Origin: Streptomyces silvae
GTDB lineage: Bacteria; Actinomycetota; Actinomycetes; Streptomycetales; Streptomycetaceae
NCBI RefSeq assembly: GCF_016745505.1
Contig: NZ_JAERUC010000078.1
Coordinates: forward strand, 1 to 64,000
Direction: 5' to 3'
Length of the DNA stretch: 64,000 nucleotides
Positions within the stretch are counted from its first letter, which is position 1. Each line of letters starts with the position of its first letter. Below are positions 57,299 to 64,000 of the stretch, piece after piece. The notes beneath the pieces were generated by a model. It ran no database searches, was not told the DNA's origin, and worked only from the letters and a program-made list of their open reading frames with translations. A program made the translations under genes and the position numbers.

Positions 57299-58569
57299 CG
57301 GGCCGGGGGCCGTTCGCACGCAGGTCCGCCCGGCCGGGCATCGAGCCGTTCGCCGCCGCGGTCACCGGGGTCGGTCTGGTCACCGCCGCCGGTGTGGGCG
57401 CCGACGAGGCCTGGCGCGGCGTGTGCGACACGACGGCCGCCCCCTCCGTACCGCACCTGCCGGAACTCGACGGGCTGCCCTGCGACTTCATGTACACCGT
57501 CGACGCACTGGACACCCGGGCCGCCCTCGGGGTCGCCGCCCTGCGGCTGATGGACCGCTTCTCCCAGCTCGCCGTCATCGCCGCCCGTGAGGCGGTCGCC
57601 GACGCGGGGCTCGACCCCTCGGTCTGGGAGAGCGGACGCGTCGCCGTCGTCATCGGCTCCGCCCACGGCGGCCTTCCGTTCTACGACGAGCAGCACACCA
57701 CCCTCACCGAGCGCGGCGCGCGCCGCGTCTCCCCGAAGCTCGCCCCGCTCAGCGTCGTCAACGGCGCCGCCAGCAGCGTCGCCATGGACCTCGGTGTGCA
57801 CGGCCCGAGCCAGGCCGTCTCCACCGCGTGCTCGTCGGGCACCGTCGCCATCGGCACCGCCCACCAGATGCTGCGCACCGGGGCCTGCGACATCGTCGTC
57901 GCGGGCGGCGCCGAATCCGTCCGCTCGCGGCTCCTGATCGCCAGCGCCTGCCAGATGCGGGCCGTCTCCACCCGCCGCGACGACCCCCAGGCCGCCTGCC
58001 GCCCCTTCGACACGCACCGCGACGGCTTCGTCGTCGGCGAGGGCGCCGGCCTCCTCGTCATGGAGCACCCCGACCACGCCCGCGCCCGCGGCGCCACCGT
58101 CCGCGCCCGGGTCGCCGGCTACGGGGCGTCCAGCGACGCCCACTCCGCCGTCGCCCCCGACCCCGACGGACTCGGCATCGAGCGCGCGCTGCGCACGGCC
58201 CTGGCCGACGCCGGCATCGACCCCGTGGACATCGGCCATGTCAACGCCCACGGGACCTCGACCGTCGCCAACGACCTCATCGAGGCGACCATGCTCCGCC
58301 GTGTCCTCGGCGACCACCCCCTCGTCACCTCGACGAAGGCCATGACCGGACACACGCTGGGCGCCGCGGGCGGCATCGAGACGGCGCTGACCGTCCTGGC
58401 GCTCCAGCACCAGCTCGTCCCGCCGACGGGCAACCTCGACGCCCCCGACCCCGCGATCCCCGTCGAGGTGGTGGGCAAGGAGGCCCGGCGCGCCGTGTTC
58501 GACTGCGCCGTGAAGACCTCGCTCGGTTTCGGCGGCCACAACGCGGCGCTCGTGCTCACCAGAGCCTGA
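57295..58569 (+). CDS. Beta-ketoacyl-ACP synthase (FabF-like), dedicated
   Basis: A 424-residue ketosynthase. The active-site Cys is Cys179 (VSTACSSG), and the two His are His319 (NAHGTST) and His353 (MTGHTLGAAGG, with Lys348 in STKAM). The KS type is FabF/KAS-II-like, with a longer N-terminal extension. Start is GTG at 57295, overlapping the ACP gene. The pairing with a private ACP means the enzyme probably makes or extends a specific acyl chain. No methyltransferase, ketoreductase, cyclase or phosphopantetheinyl transferase is adjacent. Confidence 0.88.
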   Translation: MTGRGPFARRSARPGIEPFAAAVTGVGLVTAAGVGADEAWRGVCDTTAAPSVPHLPELDGLPCDFMYTVDALDTRAALGVAALRLMDRFSQLAVIAAREAVADAGLDPSVWESGRVAVVIGSAHGGLPFYDEQHTTLTERGARRVSPKLAPLSVVNGAASSVAMDLGVHGPSQAVSTACSSGTVAIGTAHQMLRTGACDIVVAGGAESVRSRLLIASACQMRAVSTRRDDPQAACRPFDTHRDGFVVGEGAGLLVMEHPDHARARGATVRARVAGYGASSDAHSAVAPDPDGLGIERALRTALADAGIDPVDIGHVNAHGTSTVANDLIEATMLRRVLGDHPLVTSTKAMTGHTLGAAGGIETALTVLALQHQLVPPTGNLDAPDPAIPVEVVGKEARRAVFDCAVKTSLGFGGHNAALVLTRA

Positions 58570-58587
58570 CGGGAAGCGAGGAGCATC

Positions 58588-59493
58588 ATGCCCGAGGAGA
58601 TCATCCGGTCCCTCACCGTGGACGGACTGCGCTACGGCTACCGTCTCCTGCCCCGCGACCCGGCCGCGGGCGGAGCGCCCGCCACCGAACCGGTCCTGGT
58701 GATCGGCGGCGCGTTGCAGGGCATGTTCGGCTGGCCGCAGATGGACGACCATCTGGGCCCGGTGGCCGACGTGGTGACCGCCGACCTGCCCGGCATGGGC
58801 TCGGCCGACCCGCTGCCGCCCGGCCCCAGCGCCCCGGTCCTGCGGGACGCGGTCACCGGGATCATCGACGACCTGGGCGCCGCCCGGGTCAACCTCTTCG
58901 GCTTCTCCTACGGCGCGGCCATCGCCTTCGGCTGGGCGCAGCACGCCCCGGAGCGCGTCGCCCGGCTCGCCCTCGGGGGCGTACCCACCCGTATCGGTGA
59001 GGACCGGCGGGTCCACTGGGAGCGGGCGACGCAGGCGCTGGCCGACGGGGACGCCGAGGGCTTCGCGACGCTGGCCGCCGACGGGCTGATGTGCCTGGAC
59101 CCGGAACGCCCTGTGCACCGGCGGGAGTTGGCCCGGCGCTATGTGCGGCGCTCCTTCCTGCACGCGCTCACCCACTCCGCGCACGCCGCCGACTCGCTGC
59201 GGCGGGCGCTGGGGGACCGGCCCGACTTCTCGGGCGGACTCTCGGGCGTACCGGCCCTGGTCTTCGCCGGGGAGCACGACACGGTGACTCCGCCTCAGAT
59301 CCAGCGGGAGTTCGCCGGGACGATCGAGGGAAGCCGCTTCCTCACCCTCCCGGAGTCCGACCACTGGGTGGTGCTGGAGCGGTCCGACGAGGTCGCCGCC
59401 CTCGTGACGCGCTTCTTCACGGACCAGCCCCTCGACCCGGCCGCGGCCCGGCTCCCGCACCAGGCACGGACCGGTTCGCCCGCACCGCGCTGA
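58588..59493 (+). CDS. Alpha/beta hydrolase downstream of the ACP-ketosynthase pair
   Basis: A 301-residue alpha/beta hydrolase. The nucleophile is Ser107 (FGFSYGA), the acid is the Asp in AGEHDTVTP and the His is in ESDHWVVLE. The oxyanion loop has VLVIGGALQGMFGW. It follows the ketosynthase by 18 bp, so it is in the same operon. It may act as a thioesterase that releases the acyl chain, or as an editing enzyme. No lid domain typical of lipases is visible. Confidence 0.85.
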   Translation: MPEEIIRSLTVDGLRYGYRLLPRDPAAGGAPATEPVLVIGGALQGMFGWPQMDDHLGPVADVVTADLPGMGSADPLPPGPSAPVLRDAVTGIIDDLGAARVNLFGFSYGAAIAFGWAQHAPERVARLALGGVPTRIGEDRRVHWERATQALADGDAEGFATLAADGLMCLDPERPVHRRELARRYVRRSFLHALTHSAHAADSLRRALGDRPDFSGGLSGVPALVFAGEHDTVTPPQIQREFAGTIEGSRFLTLPESDHWVVLERSDEVAALVTRFFTDQPLDPAAARLPHQARTGSPAPR

Positions 59494-59504
59494 GGTCACG
59501 GGGC

Positions 59505-59548
59505 GACCCCGGGGTGGCGGACCGCCGTCGCGGCCCGCCACCCGGGTC
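59505..59548. terminator. Hairpin between the hydrolase and nuclease genes
   Basis: GACCCCGGGGTGGCGG pairs, with one bulge, with CCGCCACCCGGGTC. It lies between two convergent stop codons. Confidence 0.6.
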
Positions 59549-59552
59549 CGTG

Positions 59553-61985
59553 TCAGTGCCGGTGGCCCTGGCCCTTCACGTCGATCCGCACGATCTGCGG
59601 GTCGTGGTCGCTCGCCTGCTCGGCGAACTCCGCGTTGATGTGCACCACGTCGTAGTCGAAGCGCCGCACGGCGGGACTGGTCAGGATGTGGTCCAGCGTC
59701 TGCGAGTTGCCGTCGTAGACATAGCTGTACTGCTCACCCGCGGGCAGCGTCGTGATCAGCGGCCTGAGGACCTTGCCCTTGGTCAGCGTCTTCACGGTGG
59801 GGGAGAAGGCGAAGTCGTTCAGGTCGCCCAGCGTGACCACCTTGGCCGACCGGTCCGCCTTCAGCAGTGAGGTCACGAAGGTGTTGACCTCCTCCGCCTG
59901 CCGCACCCGCTGCGTCTCGGAGCTGCGCACCGGCTCCTGGTAGCGGCCGTGCAGGGACTGGTCGCCGCCCTTGGACGCGAAGTGGTTGGCGATGACGAAC
60001 ACCGACTCACCACGGAAGCGGAACTCGCCCACCAGCGGCTTGCGGCTGCTGTTCCACGCCGTGCTCGTGGGGTTGATCCGGCCGGGCGAGACGGAGAGCG
60101 TGGCACCCTTCTTCGTCTTCACCGCCTTCACCGCGGTGGTCGCGTCGCCGCCGGGGCGGTCCACGAAGTCGACCCGGGCGGGGTTGAAGAGGAAGACGTT
60201 ACGGATGTTGCCGCCCGGCTCACCGCCGTCCTTGCCGTCGGCGGGCGCCACGTAGCGCCAGGCGTACCGGGGGCCGCCGGCCGCCACGATCGCGTCCGTG
60301 AAGCGCTTCAGCGTCGCCTCGGAGCCCACGGTGCCGTCGTTCACCGCGCCGTTGTCGTCCTGGATCTCCTCCAGTGACACGACGTCCGGGGACGAGAGGC
60401 TGACGGCCACGCCCTGGGCGAGCGTGTCGAACTTGGCCTGCTCGTCGCCCGCGTCGAGGTTCTCCACGTTGTACGTGGCGACGGCGAGCTCCTGGCGCTT
60501 CTGCTTCCGGGTCACCTCGCGCTTGAGGTGGTTGTCCTTCAGTGTGCCCAGCCGGGTGGCCTGGACGTTGTAACCGCCGTACGACGCGTAGTCGACGACG
60601 CCCGTGGTGGACCCGGACAGCACGTCGCCCACATCCGCCGCCGGGACGGGCTGCGCGGCGTCCAGCGACATCACCTTGAGGCGGCCGGTGTTCTGGTCCT
60701 CGTAGGAGGAGTAGAGCGTGCCGCCGCGCCGGGTCGGGTTCTCCCGGGGCTTCACCGTCACCCAGACCTCGTCGTACGCCGTCGTCGCGCCGGTCACCCG
60801 GGTGTCGGCCATCGTGACACGGGCACCCTCCAGCGACTCGTACAGATCCAGGGCGTACGCCGCCGGGTCGAGGGCGAGGGACTCGATCGAACCGCCGCCG
60901 GCCGTCGGCACGTACGCGTCGGGCACCGAGGCGGCGTCGAGGACGACCGGGGCCGGCAGCGCGTTGCCCGAGGACAGGACCGTGGTCAGCGGGGCGGTGA
61001 TCTGGGTGAGCGACTGGGCGTCGGTGGCCGGGTAGTACTCGGCGACCTTGCCGCTGACCAGCACGGAGTCACCGACGGCCACGGTGGGGGCCGCGGAGCC
61101 GGTGTAGACGAACAGGCCCTCGCTCGTACGGGCGTCGTCGTCCGGTGCGGTGTCCTGGATCCAGAAGCCGCGCGACCCCGTGGACCGTACGCCGGTGACG
61201 ACGCCCGGGACACCGGTGACGGCCTGCCCGGCGAGCGGGGAGAGACGGGTCGTGCCCTGGATGTCGTGCACCCGCACCGTGCCGGGCTCGGTCGGCCCGC
61301 CGGGCTCGGTCGGCCCGCCGGGCTCGCCGGGACCGGTGCCCCCGGAGGTCTCGCCCGCCGCGTTGACGGGCGTCGGGGCGCCCGCCGTCAGGTCGGCGGC
61401 GTTGTCGTCGGTGTCCGCGAGCGAGGTGCCACGCGCCACGGAGTCGGTGGCGGAGGCGCCCACCGCCGGACCGCTGCCCTCGCGCACCACGGCGGAGCCG
61501 TAGCCCACCAGGTCGACGATCCTGGTGTCGGCGGCGCACTCGGCCGCGGTCTTGCAGGTCAGCGGGGTGGTGCCGGAGACGAGCGCGACGGTGCCGCTGG
61601 CCGCGGACATCGCGACCGTGCCGGTCGCGTCGGCGGCCGGCAGCGCCACGGTGCCACCGGTGCCCGCGGCCTGGGCGACGAGGTAGCGGCCGCCGGGCGC
61701 CACGGCGCCGGACAGCGCGGAGACCTGCCACAGCGATCCGGCGGAGGGGGTCCCCGGAAGGTACTGGACGCTGAAGCCGGACAGCGCGAACGAGCTCCCG
61801 CCCGCGTTGGCCAGCTCGATGTAGTCACGGGTGAGCGTCGCGCCGGAGTTGCCCCCGCCGCCGTACACCTCGGAGATGACGGCCGACGACGACGGTGCCG
61901 CGAAGGCGGCGGGCAGCGCGGTCACCGACAGGGTCACGGCGACGGCGGCGGCCAGCAGGGCGGAGCCGGGTCTGGCTATGTGCAC
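59553..61985 (-). CDS. Secreted nuclease: lamin-tail domain plus endonuclease/exonuclease/phosphatase domain (ExeM/NucH-like)
   Basis: An 810-residue exported nuclease. Signal peptide; lamin-tail-like domain (about 30-170, VISEVYGGGGNSGATLTRDYIELAN); a PGGPTE-repeat linker (18-bp tandem repeats in DNA near 61280-61330); an OB-fold-like region; then the endonuclease domain with VATYNVENLD, SLEEIQDDNG, ANHFASKGGD, LGDLNDFAFSP and the final SDHDPQIVRI, covering the catalytic Asp, Glu, His and Asn residues of the EEP superfamily. The GTG at 61985 is chosen because GGGGGC precedes it; TTG at 62000 is an alternative. It is probably an extracellular DNase. Confidence 0.9.
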   Translation of the reverse strand: MHIARPGSALLAAAVAVTLSVTALPAAFAAPSSSAVISEVYGGGGNSGATLTRDYIELANAGGSSFALSGFSVQYLPGTPSAGSLWQVSALSGAVAPGGRYLVAQAAGTGGTVALPAADATGTVAMSAASGTVALVSGTTPLTCKTAAECAADTRIVDLVGYGSAVVREGSGPAVGASATDSVARGTSLADTDDNAADLTAGAPTPVNAAGETSGGTGPGEPGGPTEPGGPTEPGTVRVHDIQGTTRLSPLAGQAVTGVPGVVTGVRSTGSRGFWIQDTAPDDDARTSEGLFVYTGSAAPTVAVGDSVLVSGKVAEYYPATDAQSLTQITAPLTTVLSSGNALPAPVVLDAASVPDAYVPTAGGGSIESLALDPAAYALDLYESLEGARVTMADTRVTGATTAYDEVWVTVKPRENPTRRGGTLYSSYEDQNTGRLKVMSLDAAQPVPAADVGDVLSGSTTGVVDYASYGGYNVQATRLGTLKDNHLKREVTRKQKRQELAVATYNVENLDAGDEQAKFDTLAQGVAVSLSSPDVVSLEEIQDDNGAVNDGTVGSEATLKRFTDAIVAAGGPRYAWRYVAPADGKDGGEPGGNIRNVFLFNPARVDFVDRPGGDATTAVKAVKTKKGATLSVSPGRINPTSTAWNSSRKPLVGEFRFRGESVFVIANHFASKGGDQSLHGRYQEPVRSSETQRVRQAEEVNTFVTSLLKADRSAKVVTLGDLNDFAFSPTVKTLTKGKVLRPLITTLPAGEQYSYVYDGNSQTLDHILTSPAVRRFDYDVVHINAEFAEQASDHDPQIVRIDVKGQGHRH

Positions 61986-62229
61986 GGGAACTGCCCCCAA
62001 ATGTGTAGTGAGGGCAAAAAGCTATGCGCGTAGACCAGCCGTGACAAGAGACCGGAGGTTAATTCCGGGCGTCATCCGCCCCTTCCGGCCGGGCAGTTGG
62101 GGTGGCGTGCGCGGCGGCCGGGGCGCCTGGGGCTGCGGGCCGTCTCGGGCGGCACCTCGGGCACCGACGGACTCGGACCTGCACGCCGTGGTCCGATGCC
62201 AAAAGACCGGTGGTCCGCAAAGTGTCCGT

Positions 62230-62343
62230 ATGAGTGGCTGCCAGCGTGCACGCAGCGAGGAGCAGCGCGAAGTCCGCCGCCGGGCGATCCTGGACGCCGC
62301 TGCCGCGATGCTGGACGAGATGCCGGTGAGCGCGGTGACCCTG
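62230..62343 (+). pseudogene. Truncated tetR-family regulator gene (N-terminal remnant)
   Basis: Thirty-eight codons from ATG 62230 match the start of a TetR regulator: RSEEQREVRRRAILDAAAAML, then MPVSAVTL, where the normal gene would continue into the recognition helix. The frame stops two codons after the last matching residue. The helix-turn-helix is cut, so no functional protein is expected. A CDS of 40 residues would be annotated automatically (62230-62352). Confidence 0.6.
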
Positions 62344-62489
62344 AGCGGCTGAGCCAGGACGTCCTCGACCGGATCGACGAGATCGTCCCGCCCGGCACCA
62401 ACCTCTCGGCCCGCGACACCGGTTACACACCGCCGTCCCTCACCGAACCGGCCCTGCGCCGCCGTTCGGCCCGGCGGTCCTCCTACTGA
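62344..62489 (+). pseudogene. C-terminal remnant of an aldo/keto reductase gene
   Basis: In another frame, from 62346, the sequence reads RLSQDVLDRIDEIVPPGTN and continues to a C-terminus ending ALRRRSARRSS before TGA at 62487-62489. This is the usual tail of actinobacterial aldo/keto reductases (helix, then PGT and RRR). Nothing upstream encodes the barrel, so only the last ~48 codons remain, joined to the tetR remnant by a deletion. Confidence 0.6.
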
Positions 62490-62519
62490 CGCGCCGGACA
62501 CCCGGCTCGGAGAGCGAGG

Positions 62520-63701
62520 TCAGCGCCAGGGAATGTTCCGCCACGGGCTGCCCTCGCTCTCCGTCAGCAGACGGTGCGCGGTGACGTTGTCCTGGTAGAA
62601 GCTGCCGTAGTCCTCACCGTCGAACCGCAGCACACGGCCCAGCGCGTACCCCGCGGAGAAGTCCTCCCAGGAGCGGTAGGCCGACCTGCTCAGCGCGCCG
62701 GCGTGCACGATGGCCTGTTCGGCCTCGTGCGGGACGCAGAAGCGGGCGGAGAGACCCCACCGGGCCAGATTCACCGCGCGCCCGTAGTCGTAGGCGACGG
62801 TCGTGGTGACCCGGCCGTCCGGCGGCAGCAGTCCGTCGGCGCGGAACCGGGCCTCGTACCTGAGGATCCGGCGCACCAGCTCCTCGATGTCCCTGACCGT
62901 GCCGTGGCCCACACCGATGTCCTGGGCGTGCCCGGCGGCCGTTTCGCGCCACAGCTCCGCCGAGGGCTGCTCACCGAGCCCGGCCGCGAGCTGCTCGCGC
63001 ACCCGCAGGACGAAATCGGGCTCGGCCGGGCTGTTCCGCGCATCCAGCAGATAGCCCAACTGCCGGCGCCAGGCGATCGGTTCGGTGATGCCCCAGGAGT
63101 CGCGCAGCAGCTGCCGCTCGCAGGCGTACTCGTGGTAGGCGGTGCCGACCTCGTTCCACGGCACACCGTTGCCGACGGCGAGATGCGCCCCGCAGGCCAG
63201 CCCGTAGGCCAGCGGACCGTGGAGGGCCCCGTGCCTCAGCGCGATCAGCCGGTCGCCCCGGGGGCGGTCGTTCTCCGCGTGGTAACGCAGCCACAGCGCC
63301 CGGTGCGGGGGCGTCGCCGGGAAGAGGATCTGGGCCGGGGTCCCCGCGTTGACGGACAGCAGCTGCCCGGGGTCGCGCCAGCCGAACTCCGCCACCCACT
63401 TGAGGGAGACGGCGTGGAACACCCACTCCGGATGCCACGGCGGCAGCATCCCCCGGGTGAGCACCGGCCGGCAGCTGCGGCCGGCCTCGTCCCGGTACGA
63501 GCGCCACGTGATGCTGTCGGGATCCGCGTCCACCTCGGCCTTCGGAGCCACGATGTACAGCTCCTCACCGGCCAGCACCCGCAGTTGGGCCTCGGCGTCG
63601 CCGCGTGCCCCCGCCTCGTGCAGCAGGTGTTCCGTCACGGACGGCGACACCCAGGGGACGCCATGGGCGAGGGGACCGGGGTGGGAGGGCAGCGGATTCA
63701 T
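62520..63701 (-). CDS. DUF1266 domain protein (first of a tandem pair)
   Basis: A 393-residue soluble protein. The last 130 residues form a DUF1266 domain with YDYGRAVNLARWGLSARFC and SAYRSWEDFSAGYALGRVLRF; the preceding 260 residues have no recognised domain and include WHPEWVFHAVSLKWVAEFG. Function is unknown. The start codon overlaps the next gene's stop by 4 bp (ATGA), so the two DUF1266 genes are in one operon. A SseB-like or toxin-immunity role is sometimes seen for such families but is not supported here. Confidence 0.75.
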   Translation of the reverse strand: MNPLPSHPGPLAHGVPWVSPSVTEHLLHEAGARGDAEAQLRVLAGEELYIVAPKAEVDADPDSITWRSYRDEAGRSCRPVLTRGMLPPWHPEWVFHAVSLKWVAEFGWRDPGQLLSVNAGTPAQILFPATPPHRALWLRYHAENDRPRGDRLIALRHGALHGPLAYGLACGAHLAVGNGVPWNEVGTAYHEYACERQLLRDSWGITEPIAWRRQLGYLLDARNSPAEPDFVLRVREQLAAGLGEQPSAELWRETAAGHAQDIGVGHGTVRDIEELVRRILRYEARFRADGLLPPDGRVTTTVAYDYGRAVNLARWGLSARFCVPHEAEQAIVHAGALSRSAYRSWEDFSAGYALGRVLRFDGEDYGSFYQDNVTAHRLLTESEGSPWRNIPWR

Positions 63702-64000
63702 GACCAGGCGATTTTCCGGTAGGGGCTGTCGGGGTCCCGCGTCAGGACGCGGTGCTGGGCGAGCGACTGCTCGTACTTCACCCCTGACGGGTCGTCCGGG
63801 CCGAAGTGCAGGACGCGGGCCAGGGAGTAACCGAGGGAGAACTCCGCCCAGGAGCCGTACGCCTGTGCGGCCACGGCGCCGATCCGCAGCACGGCCTGCT
63901 CGGCCTCCCCCGGATCACAGAGACGGGCGCCCAGCGCGAGCCGTACGACGTTGACCGCCCGGCCGTGGTCGAAGGCGGCCAGGGTGTCGATCCGTTCGCC
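63698..64000 (-). CDS. DUF1266 domain protein (second, 5' end beyond the window)
   Basis: The last 100 codons of a second DUF1266 protein: FDHGRAVNVVRLALGARLC and YGSWAEFSLGYSLARVLHFG, parallel to the domain in the first gene (AVNLARWGL, SAGYALGRVLRF). The reading frame is open to position 64000, so the gene continues past the window edge. The two genes probably arose by tandem duplication. Confidence 0.75.
   Translation of the reverse strand, partial: GERIDTLAAFDHGRAVNVVRLALGARLCDPGEAEQAVLRIGAVAAQAYGSWAEFSLGYSLARVLHFGPDDPSGVKYEQSLAQHRVLTRDPDSPYRKIAWS

Noticed and set aside
56779-59541. A long minus-strand frame running through the ACP, ketosynthase and hydrolase genes into the nitroreductase
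   Set aside because: Only the last 243 codons (56047-56778) have homology. The rest is the antisense of real genes.
61280-61330. 18-bp tandem repeat within the nuclease gene
   Set aside because: It encodes an in-frame PGGPTE linker and is not a mobile or regulatory repeat.

Overview
The window is chromosomal DNA of a Streptomyces, or a very close relative. It is very GC-rich, has strong third-position GC bias and frequent GTG starts, and carries rodlins and chaplins, which are the hallmark aerial-hypha surface proteins of this genus. No RNA genes, insertion sequences, integrases or CRISPR arrays were seen.

Layout. (1) About 1-17.9 kb is a sialic acid (N-acetylneuraminate) locus. It contains an MFS transporter-nanE-nanK-nanA operon, a secreted sialidase with two esterases, a five-gene operon (peptide-type ABC transporter plus a second NanA-like aldolase) and two FadR-type GntR regulators. 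Three start regions each carry a promoter followed directly by the same GAC-GTMAGAT-GTC operator, so the locus looks like one co-regulated unit: release of sialic acid outside the cell, deacetylation, uptake by two routes, cleavage to ManNAc, phosphorylation and epimerisation to GlcNAc-6-P. (2) 17.9-22 kb is a surface-layer cluster: one long sortase-anchored chaplin, one short chaplin, three rodlin paralogues and two small genes. All three rodlins have the same promoter architecture (AAC-N17-GTTRA), which fits the developmental sigma factor BldN. (3) 22-29 kb is housekeeping and regulatory: DUF5949, RsgA (with an upstream short reading frame behind a very strong ribosome-binding site), DUF456, a TrmB/LuxR regulator, a degenerate PP2C-like protein and a PoxB-like TPP enzyme.

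(4) 29-39.6 kb holds an AraC regulator, a ferric-siderophore ABC uptake operon, an RNase Sa-type ribonuclease with a barstar inhibitor, an anti-sigma-like ATPase, a DUF2637 membrane protein, an FhuF-like ferric reductase and a GntR regulator. The uptake operon and the reductase share an iron-box-like site. (5) 39.7-48.5 kb is a purine catabolism locus: PucR regulator divergent from a three-subunit xanthine dehydrogenase, an NCS2 purine permease and XdhC.

(6) 48.6-64 kb is mixed. It contains a large secreted S8 protease, DUF3626, a tiny Cys-rich protein, DUF3291, a secreted amidase, a nitroreductase, an orphan ACP-ketosynthase-hydrolase mini-cluster, a secreted nuclease, a deletion scar joining the start of a tetR gene to the end of an aldo/keto reductase gene, and two tandem DUF1266 genes, the second cut by the window edge. 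Intergenic gaps over 300 bp are 22496-22815 (promoter, short ORF, hairpin), 25596-25904 (nothing firm) and 61986-62519 (the gene remnants).
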